A DNA stretch of 37,346 nucleotides from positions 1 to 37,346 of the forward strand of contig CAZOWL010000038.1 in assembly GCA_964583605.1 (NCBI GenBank), given 5' to 3'. This DNA comes from CAZOWL01 sp964583605 (GTDB taxonomy: Bacteria > Pseudomonadota > Gammaproteobacteria > Chromatiales > Chromatiaceae). Below the pieces are notes generated by a model, which did not search any database, was not told the DNA's origin, and was given only the letters and a program-made list of their open reading frames with translations. Positions 24,009-32,520 of the stretch are shown here, piece after piece; the first letter of the stretch is position 1, and each line of letters starts with the position of its first letter. The translations under genes and the position numbers were made by a program.

Positions 24009-25103
24009 CTAATCCAGTACGCCGGGCTTGAGCGACGGCGTCGGCATGAAGCCACTGCCCGGCTCCTGCGGCAGATCGATCCATCCACTGCTTGCGACAG
24101 GGGGACGACCGAGATCCGCCACCAGCCAGGGCGAGGTCGCCAGGCCATGCGGCGGCTGGCCCTTCAGCGCCGCGGCCAGCTGCAGCATAGGCCAGACCCC
24201 CGCCGCCGATTCGATTAGGCTCGTGACCACGACCTCGAGGCCTGCTGCGATGGCGCGCTCGGCGCAGGCAAGCGTCGCGCACAAGCCACCCTGGGCGGGG
24301 GGCTTGAGGACCCAGCGCCGCACACCTAGCGCCGCTGGATCGGGATGGGACCAGCCGGCCTGCTGATCGAAGCAGTCGGGCTGGTGCAGGGATTCATCGA
24401 GGGCCAACGGAAAGTCTGCAAGGGTCTGCAGTGCGCGGAGATCCTCCGGCCGGGGACGGCGCAGCGGTTCCTCGAGCGCCTCGATCGGCAGTCCGGCCAA
24501 GCCTTCCAGGACCTGCAGCGCATGGGGCATATCCCAGGCGCCATTCGCGTCGAGCCGCAGAGTCACGCCCGCAGGGAGCCTGTCCGCTAGCGCGCGCAAG
24601 TGCGCGAGCTCGATCTCCGGCTCGTCAACGCCGACCTTCAGCTTGAGCACACGAAAGCCGGCATGCCAAGCCGGCTCGGCCCGCGCCGCCGTGGCGGGTC
24701 CGACCGGGCCGAGCATCGTGTTGACGGCGACTCGACACAAGGGCTCGGAGACAAGCCGTTGGCGTAACGTCTCGCCGGACTGCCTGACCGAAAGGTCGAG
24801 CAATGCACATTCGCACGCGAAACGGGCTGCTGGTGTTGGACCCGGCGCACCGCCCAGACTAGCGACGGCCTCCTCTAGAGGCCGTCCGACCAAATCGCGA
24901 CGCCAACGAGAGAGCGCCTCGTGCGCCAAGCTTGGCGCCTCGGTACCGGCGGCTGGTAACGGTGCACAATCGCCGAATCCGGCGACGTCGCCCGCCGCGG
25001 CGCGCACGATCCAGCCCCGACGCTCCCCCAGCGCGCCGCGGGCGCTCGTCCAGGGCCGGCGCAGCCGCAGCCGGTAGGGAATCAGGTCGACGCACTCGAT
25101 CAT
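24009..25103 (-). CDS. menC: o-Succinylbenzoate synthase
   Basis: Dehydrates SHCHC to o-succinylbenzoate in menaquinone synthesis; enolase superfamily. In the 364 residues, the paired lysines are K154 and K156 (LKLKVGVDEP), the Mg ligands D185 (LRLDANGAWD), E211/E212 (ALEEPLRR) and D236 (LALDESLHQ), and the second base K267 (VLKPPAQGG). The start ATG at 25103 has no Shine-Dalgarno: repeat copy C begins five bases upstream, exactly where one would lie. Two tandem repeats separate it from menA, so its expression within the operon may differ from the upstream genes. Related racemases share the motifs; context decides for MenC. Confidence 0.92.
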   Translation of the reverse strand: MIECVDLIPYRLRLRRPWTSARGALGERRGWIVRAAAGDVAGFGDCAPLPAAGTEAPSLAHEALSRWRRDLVGRPLEEAVASLGGAPGPTPAARFACECALLDLSVRQSGETLRQRLVSEPLCRVAVNTMLGPVGPATAARAEPAWHAGFRVLKLKVGVDEPEIELAHLRALADRLPAGVTLRLDANGAWDMPHALQVLEGLAGLPIEALEEPLRRPRPEDLRALQTLADFPLALDESLHQPDCFDQQAGWSHPDPAALGVRRWVLKPPAQGGLCATLACAERAIAAGLEVVVTSLIESAAGVWPMLQLAAALKGQPPHGLATSPWLVADLGRPPVASSGWIDLPQEPGSGFMPTPSLKPGVLD

Positions 25104-25108
25104 TAGAG

Positions 25109-25226
25109 TGAAATCCGCGCAGCACGTTGGCTCCCGCGCCCTCTGGGAGAGGGTTGGGGTGAGGGAACGATCAGGGGCGAGGCGACATGTCATGGTCCGG
25201 GGTGGCTCGGCTCGCCCCATGATCGG
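25109..25226 (+). repeat. Composite two-hairpin repeat, copy C (tandem with D)
   Basis: Left end TGAAATCCGCGCAGCACG at 25109, hairpin arms around CTCTGGGAGAGGG, then GATCAGGGGCGAGGCGA and the right arm ending CCCCATGATCGG near 25226. It is the menC-proximal member of a tandem pair, and its left edge lies five bases from the menC start codon. Confidence 0.93.
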
Positions 25227-25230
25227 TACC

Positions 25231-25349
25231 ATGAAAATCGCGTAGCACCTTCGCTCCCTCGCCCCCTGGGAGAGGGTTGGGGTGAGGGAACGATCAGGGG
25301 CGAGGCGACATGTCATGGTCCGGGGTGGCTCGGCTCGCCCCATGATCGT
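25231..25349 (+). repeat. Composite two-hairpin repeat, copy D (tandem with C)
   Basis: Nearly identical to copy C; the two have the same internal variants (ACATGTCATGGTCCGG, GGCTCGGCTCGCCCC), so one probably arose by duplication of the other. The pair has a period of about 122 bp. The final T of its right end GATCGT (25349) is the first plus-strand base of the menA stop codon. Confidence 0.93.
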
Positions 25350-26239
25350 TAGCCCGATGGCAAAGCGAGACCAACCGCAAGGAGCACAACTAGAGCCACC
25401 GCATAGCGCGCGGTCTGTGCGAGCAGTCGGTTGAGCTCGTGCCCGTTCGCTCCCCGGTAGAGCTGTGCGATCAGCACACCGGCCAGCGGCAGGGCCGCGA
25501 GCACCGGCCAGGTCTGACCCGGCAGCGCCACCGCGAAGAGCAACGGATAAGGCATGAGCAGGAATGCGGCATAGGCCGCTCGGGCCCCAGAATAGCCGAG
25601 GTAATGGCAGAGCGTGCGCCGGCCAGCCTGGCGGTCGGTCTCCAGATCCCGGTAGTTGTTCAACAAAAGCACGGCGGCCGCGGGCAGCCCCAGCGCAAGC
25701 CCGATGGCAACCGGCCTCGCATCGAGAGTCAAGGTCTGCAGGAAATAGGTGCCGGTGACGGCTGCGACGCCGAAGAACAGCAGGACGAACAGCTCCCCGT
25801 AAGGCCCGTAAGCGATCGGTCGTGGGCCACCGGTATAGGCATATCCAGCGGCCAACGAGGCGAGACCCAGCAATAGGATCGGCCAGCCTCCGCGCCAGAC
25901 GAGAAATAGGCCGAGTACCAAGGCGGCCGCGAAGGCGAGATGTGCTGCGCCCTTGACCTGACGCACGCTGAACCAGCCTTGCGCGGCGGCCCGAGGCGGC
26001 CCGAGACGTGACCCCGTATCATTGCCGCGCTCGAAATCGGTGGCGTCATTATGCAGGTTCGTGCCGACCTGTATCGCGATGGCGGCCAACAGGGTGATGA
26101 CCGCGGTCGCGATCGCCACGCGACCGGTCTCGGCAAAGGCCACCACGAGACCGGCCATGACCGGCGCGACAGCGAGGAGGAGCGTCTTGGGGCGTGCGGC
26201 CGCCACCCAGCGGCCGACGGTGTCCACAGCCATCGGCAT
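25349..26239 (-). CDS. menA: 1,4-dihydroxy-2-naphthoate polyprenyltransferase
   Basis: Integral membrane prenyltransferase that joins the polyprenyl tail to DHNA, giving demethylmenaquinone. The 296-residue protein is almost entirely hydrophobic helices of the UbiA superfamily. The prenyl-diphosphate/Mg motif NLHNDATDFERG (62-72) and a second acidic motif NNYRDLETDRQAGRRTL are visible. It starts two bases after the menB stop, so they are translationally linked. The TAA stop uses the last T of repeat copy D. Confidence 0.95.
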   Translation of the reverse strand: MPMAVDTVGRWVAAARPKTLLLAVAPVMAGLVVAFAETGRVAIATAVITLLAAIAIQVGTNLHNDATDFERGNDTGSRLGPPRAAAQGWFSVRQVKGAAHLAFAAALVLGLFLVWRGGWPILLLGLASLAAGYAYTGGPRPIAYGPYGELFVLLFFGVAAVTGTYFLQTLTLDARPVAIGLALGLPAAAVLLLNNYRDLETDRQAGRRTLCHYLGYSGARAAYAAFLLMPYPLLFAVALPGQTWPVLAALPLAGVLIAQLYRGANGHELNRLLAQTARYAVALVVLLAVGLALPSG

Positions 26240-26241
26240 GG

Positions 26242-27105
26242 CTAAGGTCGGCGCGGGAACTTGGTGAAATCCGGCGCGCGTTTTTCCAAGAAGGCGTCGC
26301 GCCCCTCGCGGCCCTCCCCGGTCGTGTAGAAGAGGGCCGTCGCATTGCCGGCCAGCTCCTGGATCCCGGCGAGGCCGTCGCTATCGGCATTGAAGGCCGA
26401 TTTAAGCAGGCGCAGCGCTGTCGGCGAGAGCCTGAGCATCTCGCGGCACCACTGCACCGTGACCGCCTCGAGCTGCGACAGTGGGACGACGGCGTTGACC
26501 AGGCCCATGTCCAGGGCCTCTTGGGCGTCGTACTGGCGACAGAGAAACCAGATCTCCTTGGCCTTCTTGAGTCCGACGGTGCGCGCCAAGAGCCCGGCCC
26601 CGAAGCCGGCATCGAAGCTACCGACGCGCGGCCCGGTCTGGCCAAAACGCGCATTGTCGGCGGCGATGCTGAGGTCGCAGATCAGATGCAGCACATGACC
26701 GCCACCGATCGCATAGCCAGCGACCATGGCCACGGCCGGTTTCGGCAAGCTGCGGATCTGGCGCTGTAGCTCCAGGACATTGAGGTGCTGAACCCCAGCG
26801 TCGTCGCGATAGCCCTCGTCGCCGCGAACACGCTGATCACCCCCGGAGCAGAACGCCAGATCACCAGCCCCGGTGAGGATGATGACGCCAATCTCTGGAT
26901 CCATGTGGGCACAACGAAAGGCGTCGATCAGCTCCCGCACCGTCTGCGGGCGGAAGGCATTGCGCACCTCAGGGCGATTGATCGTGATCTTGGCAATCCC
27001 CTCAGCCTGCTGATAGAGGATGTCGCGGTACGGCGCATCCGCCAGCATCGCCCATGCGATGGGCTGTGCCTCGCCCGTTGGATCTTCGTTGTGTGTCACA
27101 GCCAC
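26242..27105 (-). CDS. menB: 1,4-dihydroxy-2-naphthoyl-CoA synthase
   Basis: Closes the second ring of the naphthoquinone from o-succinylbenzoyl-CoA; crotonase family. The 287 residues have close similarity to the Escherichia coli protein: ITINRPEVRNAFRP, SGGDQ at 87-91, MVAGYAIGGGHVLH, FGQTGPRVGSFDAG and FLCRQYDAQEALDMGLVN. The start is GTG at 27105, giving the usual length; an ATG at 27048 is an alternative. It lies 146 nt after menD, and that gap shows no other feature. Confidence 0.97.
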   Translation of the reverse strand: MAVTHNEDPTGEAQPIAWAMLADAPYRDILYQQAEGIAKITINRPEVRNAFRPQTVRELIDAFRCAHMDPEIGVIILTGAGDLAFCSGGDQRVRGDEGYRDDAGVQHLNVLELQRQIRSLPKPAVAMVAGYAIGGGHVLHLICDLSIAADNARFGQTGPRVGSFDAGFGAGLLARTVGLKKAKEIWFLCRQYDAQEALDMGLVNAVVPLSQLEAVTVQWCREMLRLSPTALRLLKSAFNADSDGLAGIQELAGNATALFYTTGEGREGRDAFLEKRAPDFTKFPRRP

Positions 27106-27251
27106 CCTCTGTACGACTCGTTAAGCATGCGTCCGATCCGGCTCATCAGCTCGCGACAAGCCGCCATTGAACGGAATTCTCTCAATCTGGTCAGCTTGGC
27201 CGCCATCGGCAGGCTTCGCATATGCTCGTCTGACCCGCTCCACAGCCAATC

Positions 27252-29000
27252 TCACCCTCCCTCACAGACCCTGTCCTGCGCGATCCGTCGCCAGAACCGC
27301 TCGTGGCTCTGTTGACTGCGCTCGGCATCGATCCGCACCTCTACAAGGGCCGGAGTCTTTGTCGCGAGTACCTCGGCCAGCGTCTGCTCCGCGGAGGCAT
27401 CGCTCTCGACCGACCGATGTCTGATGCCGAAGGGCCGTGCCAACTCGCCGAGCGCGACCGGCACCGGCGTGCGCCAAAGCCGCTCGAGCCCCGGCAGGTG
27501 TCGCTGCGGCAGATAGTCGAAGATGCGGCCACCACCATTATTCAGGACAAAGAGGGGCCGGTCGAGTCGACCAGCGAGCAAGAGGCCGCTGAGGTCGTGG
27601 CACAGGGCCAGGTCACCGAGCAGCCCCCAGGTCGGGCGCCCGGCTGCGTTCAGACCGGCAAGAGTCGATGCCTGCCCATCGATCCCACTCACGCCCCGGT
27701 TAGCGAACAGGGAAAGCGGCCGATCGCGTGTTCCAGACCAGGTATCCAGCTGGCGGATTGGTAATGAGTTCGCGCAGAACAGGCCCTCCTGGCTCGGGAG
27801 GCGCGCCATCAGCGTGCGGAGGAGATGCCCCTCGAACCAACGCGACTCGGCCAGATGCTCATCCGCGAGCGCCGCGACGCGCTCCTCGGCCCGCCACCAG
27901 CGCGCCAGCCATTCGGGATCGGCCTGCACAATCCCCTCGGCCCGGCTGAGCCAAGAAAGATAGTGAGTCGCGTCGGCCCCGATCTGGATCTTGGCGTCAT
28001 GAGTGGGGTCGCACCAGGCGCCGCGCGGATCGAGGAGAACGGCAGGCACTCCACTCAACCACTGCGTCAGCGTCTTGGAGACCGGGCTGCCACCGAGCCG
28101 CACGACCCAATCGGGCCGCAACGCCGCTGCCGCGCTGCGATTCCGCAGCAGGCTGTCGTAGTGGGCAAGCCGCGCCTGCGACGCGTGGCCGCAACGGAGA
28201 CCAGAAAGCGGGTCGACGAGCACCGGCAAATGCAGGGCACTGGCACAGGACCACAGCGCTTGGACGAGGGCCGGGTCATGATCCCCCGGTCCGCAGCAGA
28301 TCAGACCGCGGCCACGCAAAGGCGCGTGCCACGCGCGGTCAGCCGATGGGAGGTCCGGAGCAGCATGTAGGGCAGCGAGCCCTTCATGCTCCCCAGGCAT
28401 TGGTGTCGTCTGAGCTCGAACTCCCGTCAGGCAATCCGGACCGGGGATCAGCGGCTCATCGAAGGGCAGGTTGATGTGCACCGGCCCCGGGTGCCCTCCG
28501 GTGCTGACAGCGGCAGCACGCACGCCCAGCGCCCGCTGGGCCTTCATCGCCGCGGGCGTATCCAGCGGCCGGCCGGGGTCGTGGAACTCCCGCACAAAGC
28601 GGCCGAAAAGATTCACCTGGTCGATAGTCTGATTCGCGCCCCAGCCTCGTAGCTCTGGTGGCCTATCGGCCGAAAGCAAGATCAGCGGGACGCCCCATTC
28701 GGCCGCCTCGATAACGGCTGGAAACCAATGGGCCGGCGCACTCCCCGATGTGCACAGGAGCGCAACCGGCCGCCGTGCACCGCGCGCAAGCCCCAGAGCG
28801 AAGAAGGCGGCGCTCCGCTCATCAAGCACCGGCGTGAGCTTGAGATCGGGTCGGCGCTGGGCCGCCAACACCAATGGCGTCGAGCGGGAGCCGGGAGAGA
28901 GCACCAGCTCACGCACGCCGCCCCAGATCAAGCCGTCGATGAGCGCCAAGGACCAACGCAGGCTGCAGCAGGCCGGGTCGCTGAGCTCGTCGGCGCTCAC
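27252..29000 (-). CDS. menD: SEPHCHC synthase
   Basis: Thiamine-diphosphate enzyme that adds the succinic semialdehyde unit from 2-oxoglutarate to isochorismate. The 582 residues show the N-terminal VLSPGSRSTPLVLAAQ and DERSAAFFALGLARG, and the ThDP-binding GDLALCHDLSGLLLA followed by FVLNNGGGRIFDYLP. The GTG start at 29000 overlaps the menF stop (GTGA), indicating coupling; the open frame upstream lies within menF. Confidence 0.95.
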   Translation of the reverse strand: MSADELSDPACCSLRWSLALIDGLIWGGVRELVLSPGSRSTPLVLAAQRRPDLKLTPVLDERSAAFFALGLARGARRPVALLCTSGSAPAHWFPAVIEAAEWGVPLILLSADRPPELRGWGANQTIDQVNLFGRFVREFHDPGRPLDTPAAMKAQRALGVRAAAVSTGGHPGPVHINLPFDEPLIPGPDCLTGVRAQTTPMPGEHEGLAALHAAPDLPSADRAWHAPLRGRGLICCGPGDHDPALVQALWSCASALHLPVLVDPLSGLRCGHASQARLAHYDSLLRNRSAAAALRPDWVVRLGGSPVSKTLTQWLSGVPAVLLDPRGAWCDPTHDAKIQIGADATHYLSWLSRAEGIVQADPEWLARWWRAEERVAALADEHLAESRWFEGHLLRTLMARLPSQEGLFCANSLPIRQLDTWSGTRDRPLSLFANRGVSGIDGQASTLAGLNAAGRPTWGLLGDLALCHDLSGLLLAGRLDRPLFVLNNGGGRIFDYLPQRHLPGLERLWRTPVPVALGELARPFGIRHRSVESDASAEQTLAEVLATKTPALVEVRIDAERSQQSHERFWRRIAQDRVCEGG

Positions 29001-30433
29001 GCGAAACGCAGCGCCATCAGCATGGCCGCCAGCTTGTCTTCGGTCTCCTGCCATTCGCAGATGGGCTGGGACCCAGCGACGATTCCGGCACCGGCAAACA
29101 GGTCGGCGGTCGCGCCGCGAATCTGTGCACAGCGCAGCAGGACCCAAAGCTCACCGCTCAGATGGGGCTCGATCACGCCAGCCGCACCGGTATACCAGCC
29201 GCGATCGACGATCTCGGCCCGGCGCAGCCAGTCACTGGCGGCATCGCGGGGCTTGCCGTTCGTCGCCGGCGTCGGATGCAGCAGCTCGGCAAGACGAAAG
29301 ACGTCCAGATCCGAACACAGTTTGGCCCGGACTGTACTCCACAGGTGCTGGGCATTCCGCAGCCGCATGACCGACGGCGTGTCGGGCACCTCGATTCGCT
29401 CACAGCAGCCAGCGAGGGCCGCGCGCACGGCCTCGATCACCAAGTCATGTTCCCGGCGATCCTTGTGCGAGGTGAGGAGGGCCTGGCTCAACGCGGCATC
29501 GCCGTCCAGGCTCGCGGCACGTCCGACAGTCCCGGCGATGGCATCGACCTCGATCCAATCGCCGCTGCGGCTCAGCAGCCGCTCAGGCGTCGCCGCGACG
29601 AAGCTCGCGCCATCGCGGTGGACCTCGATGAGCTGACAGGACGGAAACAGCTCAACGAGCGCGGCGATCAAGCGGTCCGAAGAGAACGGCTGCAGGCTCT
29701 CGACGCGCAAACGACGTGCTAGCACCACCTTATCGAATCGACTTTCGCCGATCTGGTCCAAGGCCTCGGCGACCAGCCGGTCCCAGGCCTCGACATCAGG
29801 CCAGTCACCTAGGCGCTTGAGGGGCTTCGCTTCATGCGCCGGGACCGAGTACGGCGGCGGGTGGCCGCGGAGGATGCGATCGAGCCAGGTCTGCCAGCGC
29901 GCCGCGACAACAGCCGGCGCGGCAGGGAGGGTTGTGGTCAACACAACAGCGCCTTGGCCACGACTGGCGCTCAACGCCAGCTCCGGTATCCAAAAGAGGG
30001 CATTGGGCAGGCCAGGGCCTCGAATTGGCTCCTCGCCGCGTGCATCGGCGGCGAAGCCGAGCAGGGCGAACCCTTGGCCACCTGTCTCGTCGGGATCGAG
30101 ATGCTGCCAGCATCGGCGCAATACAGCGGCTTTCTCGCGCAGCTGCGTGAATCGTCCGGGCCCCGTCGCTCGCCATTCCGCCGCGATCCCGTAACCGGCG
30201 CGGAGCGTTTGTCGCTGTCGATGCACCAGTCGAAAATACGGGCCATCCCACGAGGGCGCAGAGAATGGTACGTACGGGAGCTTGAGCACGACGGATAGTA
30301 GTCCGCCCTGCTGCGCCAACGGCAGGCGGTCAACCAGCTCAGCCAGGCGCCTCTTGAGGTGCTCTAGGATCTCAGTCGGCGCGAGCGTTCCGCTGTGATG
30401 ACGATTGCAATACCGGGAGTATCTCGTTCTCAT
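28997..30433 (-). CDS. menF: Isochorismate synthase
   Basis: Converts chorismate to isochorismate, the entry to menaquinone synthesis. The 478-residue protein has the chorismate-binding C-terminal domain: ESRFDKVVLARR, FVAATPERLLSR, AIAGTVGRA, LLHPTPATNGKPRDAA and the terminal GAGIVAGSQPICEWQETEDK. ATG 30433 is used; GTG 30439 is two codons upstream; neither has a clear ribosome-binding site. It is the first gene of the minus-strand cluster menF-D-B-A-C-thioesterase. A salicylate synthase would look similar, but the neighbours make MenF clear. Confidence 0.94.
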   Translation of the reverse strand: MRTRYSRYCNRHHSGTLAPTEILEHLKRRLAELVDRLPLAQQGGLLSVVLKLPYVPFSAPSWDGPYFRLVHRQRQTLRAGYGIAAEWRATGPGRFTQLREKAAVLRRCWQHLDPDETGGQGFALLGFAADARGEEPIRGPGLPNALFWIPELALSASRGQGAVVLTTTLPAAPAVVAARWQTWLDRILRGHPPPYSVPAHEAKPLKRLGDWPDVEAWDRLVAEALDQIGESRFDKVVLARRLRVESLQPFSSDRLIAALVELFPSCQLIEVHRDGASFVAATPERLLSRSGDWIEVDAIAGTVGRAASLDGDAALSQALLTSHKDRREHDLVIEAVRAALAGCCERIEVPDTPSVMRLRNAQHLWSTVRAKLCSDLDVFRLAELLHPTPATNGKPRDAASDWLRRAEIVDRGWYTGAAGVIEPHLSGELWVLLRCAQIRGATADLFAGAGIVAGSQPICEWQETEDKLAAMLMALRFA

Positions 30434-30728
30434 GACCACGCCAACCGGCTCCTGGCCAAGGTCGCCGCCACCGACCGGTCCAGACGCCGATGGCTCATCG
30501 CAGCCGGTTGATGGCGATCTCAGCCAGGACCCCAGACCCTAAGCCTGGGCTCAAGTGGAGCATAATACGACAACTACAGCGCCAATCCGGAAAATCATCG
30601 CATCAGGGTCGTGGTGGGATTCGACGCTGGTCTCTGCGAGAATCGTGGCCCTATTGCAACCCTTGAGACGGTTCGTTGCGCCCGATACACACGGACGCAA
30701 CCCCAGCCTGCCTCGTTGCTTCTGACCT
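30434..30728. promoter_or_regulatory. Divergent region between menF and the hydrolase-ubiT pair
   Basis: These 295 nt separate the menaquinone genes from the plus-strand hydrolase and ubiT. TTGATGGCGATCTC at 30508-30521 matches the FNR consensus TTGAT-N4-ATCAA at eight of ten defined positions, with one perfect half-site. It is centred about 81 nt from the menF start. An A/T-containing CATAAT (30561-30566) is the only -10-like hexamer noticed. None of this is conclusive. Confidence 0.3.
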
Positions 30729-31757
30729 ATGCGCAAAGCCCTCGCCATATCGCTGCTTCTTTTCATCGCGCTCGTCGCGGCCCTGGCCGCGATTCTGCCA
30801 TGGCTCATTCCGACTGACCCGCTCCCGGGGCTAGCCCAAGCACGCTCGGTGGCCACACCGGCAAGCCACTTTGTCACGATCCCATTTGACGGTACCGGCG
30901 GACTGGATATCCATTACCTCACTGGGTCAGGGGTCGGTGGGCCGCAAACGCCTAATTTCCTGTTGCTGCACGGGTTCACCTTTAACGCCTTCACCTGGGA
31001 TGAAGTGCTGAAGCCATTCGATGAGCTCGGACGGGTCGTTGCGTATGACCAGCCCCCTTACGGCCTCAGTGCGAAGCCGACCAGAGCCGATTGGGGCGTC
31101 ACCAGCCCCTACACACGTGAGGCGGCGGTCGTGCAGCTGTTCAGGGTGATGGACGCCTTGGCCATGGATCGCGCGATTCTGGTCGGCAACTCGGCGGGCG
31201 GCGCCTTGGCGCTCGAGGCGGCCCTGGCGCAGCCGCACCGCGTCACCGGCTTGGTGCTGCTCGACCCATGGGTCTACATACGCCGCCCAACCCTGCCGCG
31301 CCGGATCGCTGGCCTGCCGCAAATCGAGCGCCTGAGCCTCTTGCTCGCCCGGCAGATCGGCCAAAGCGACGCCCTGCTCCGGCGGTCCTATGCCGATCCC
31401 ACCCGGATCACTGCCGAGCGCGCCGCGCTGACCGGCATCCACGCCCAGGTCCAGAACTGGGACCTCGCCTGGGGCGAGCTCCTGCACCGCTCGCTGACCA
31501 GCGTTGCGACCGTCAGTGCGCATCTCGATGAGATCGACCAACCGACGCTGGTCATCGCCGGCCGCGAAGACCGGCTGGTGCCTTTCGCCGACAGCGAGCA
31601 AGCCGCAAGCTCCCTGCCCAACGCGACATTCGTGCCGCTCGCCGGCTGCGGCCATGTACCGCAGGAGGAGTGCCCGCGACAGGTCATGCAGGCCATCCGG
31701 GATTGGTTGGCTGCCGAGGGTGAGGTTGACAAGCTTCGGCCGCTTGACCAGCATTGA
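30729..31757 (+). CDS. Membrane-anchored or exported alpha/beta hydrolase
   Basis: A 342-residue alpha/beta hydrolase with an N-terminal hydrophobic segment (LAISLLLFIALVAALAAILPW, about residues 5-25, here given without its ends) that could be a signal anchor. The triad is complete: Ser155 in LVGNSAGG, Asp281 in AGREDRLVP and His309 in GCGHVPQE; the oxyanion loop is LLLHGFTFNAFTW at 78-90. The substrate is unknown. It lies 30 nt upstream of ubiT on the same strand and is divergent from menF, so a role connected with quinones is possible. MenH is an alpha/beta hydrolase and is missing from the cluster, but MenH is smaller and cytoplasmic. Confidence 0.85.
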   Translation: MRKALAISLLLFIALVAALAAILPWLIPTDPLPGLAQARSVATPASHFVTIPFDGTGGLDIHYLTGSGVGGPQTPNFLLLHGFTFNAFTWDEVLKPFDELGRVVAYDQPPYGLSAKPTRADWGVTSPYTREAAVVQLFRVMDALAMDRAILVGNSAGGALALEAALAQPHRVTGLVLLDPWVYIRRPTLPRRIAGLPQIERLSLLLARQIGQSDALLRRSYADPTRITAERAALTGIHAQVQNWDLAWGELLHRSLTSVATVSAHLDEIDQPTLVIAGREDRLVPFADSEQAASSLPNATFVPLAGCGHVPQEECPRQVMQAIRDWLAAEGEVDKLRPLDQH

Positions 31758-31787
31758 GCGCCCGATCTCTTGCCTGGCCATTCCCCG

Positions 31788-32276
31788 ATGAAACCACTCA
31801 GCAACAGCCTGTCACGCTCTCCGACGATGCCCGTACCGCTGGCACTCCCCTTGGGCTTGATCCCTTCGGGGGCGCACAGCACGGTGATGGCCAAGATCCT
31901 CAATCGGGTGTTCGCGCCCGAGCTAGGCGACGGGGAGCTCGATTTCCTTGACGGGCGCGTCATGCTGATCCGGGTCAGTGACGCGCGCGTGAGCATCCGC
32001 CTCACGCTCAGCGGCGGACAGCTGCGGGCCGTCTCCGGGCATCGCGCCGAGGACCTGAGCATCGAGGGCTCCGTCTACGACTTCCTGTTGCTCGCGACTC
32101 GCCGCGAGGATGCCGATACGCTGTTCTTCAATCGGCGGCTGCGTCTTGGTGGCAGCACCGAGCTCGGGCTCTATGTCAAGAATTTTCTCGACGGGCTCGA
32201 GCTGGAGGGCCGGCTTGGGCCGCTCCTCAAAGTCATGAATGGGGCCACCTCATTGATTGGTCGTTTCGGTCGCTGA
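31788..32276 (+). CDS. ubiT: UbiT, SCP2-domain accessory factor for oxygen-independent ubiquinone synthesis
   Basis: UbiT is an SCP2-type lipid-binding protein needed with UbiU and UbiV for anaerobic ubiquinone synthesis. The 162-residue product follows Escherichia coli UbiT (YhbT) closely: an N-terminal hydrophobic stretch, then LGDGELDFLDGRVMLIRV, the region EGSVYDFLLLATRREDADT, FFNRRLRLGG and STELGLYVKNFLDGLELEG. Start taken at ATG 31788, without a clear Shine-Dalgarno; ATG 31827 is an alternative. It converges on ubiV across repeat copy E, unlike the divergent arrangement in Escherichia coli. The gap 32277-32401 holds nothing I can name. Confidence 0.9.
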   Translation: MKPLSNSLSRSPTMPVPLALPLGLIPSGAHSTVMAKILNRVFAPELGDGELDFLDGRVMLIRVSDARVSIRLTLSGGQLRAVSGHRAEDLSIEGSVYDFLLLATRREDADTLFFNRRLRLGGSTELGLYVKNFLDGLELEGRLGPLLKVMNGATSLIGRFGR

Positions 32277-32401
32277 CACGCGCCGCCGCCTCATCATCGA
32301 GCGGGCCGGCCCCGGCGCGGCTCCTCGGCTCGCGATCCCCTGCTCGCCCATCTTTGCATAGCGATCCAGCTCTCGGGATCTACGCGGCCCGTTCCTTTGT
32401 T

Positions 32402-32520
32402 ACGAAATCCGCGAAGCTCGCTCCCTCGCCCTCTGGGAGAGGGTTGGGGTGAGGGAAGGATCAATCAGGGGCGAGGCGACATGTGATCATCTGGGGTGGC
32501 TCGCCTCGCCCCATGATCGT
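32402..32520 (+). repeat. Composite two-hairpin repeat, copy E
   Basis: The clearest copy for structure. CCCTCGCCC (32423-32431) pairs with GGGAGAGGG (32435-32443) with one mismatch around a three-base loop. ATCAGGGGCGAGGCGA (32464-32479) pairs with the arm at 32501-32517 with one bulge. It carries a four-base insertion between the hairpins. It sits between the convergent ubiT and ubiV, and its last T (32520) is part of the ubiV stop codon. Confidence 0.94.

Noticed and set aside
25104..25343. 80-residue N-terminal extension of MenC through the repeats
   Set aside because: The extension is a repeat translated twice; MenC homology begins at the ATG at 25103.
25109..25349. Tandem repeats as a CRISPR array
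   Set aside because: Only two units of about 120 bp with a four-base gap, no short repeat-spacer pattern and no cas genes.
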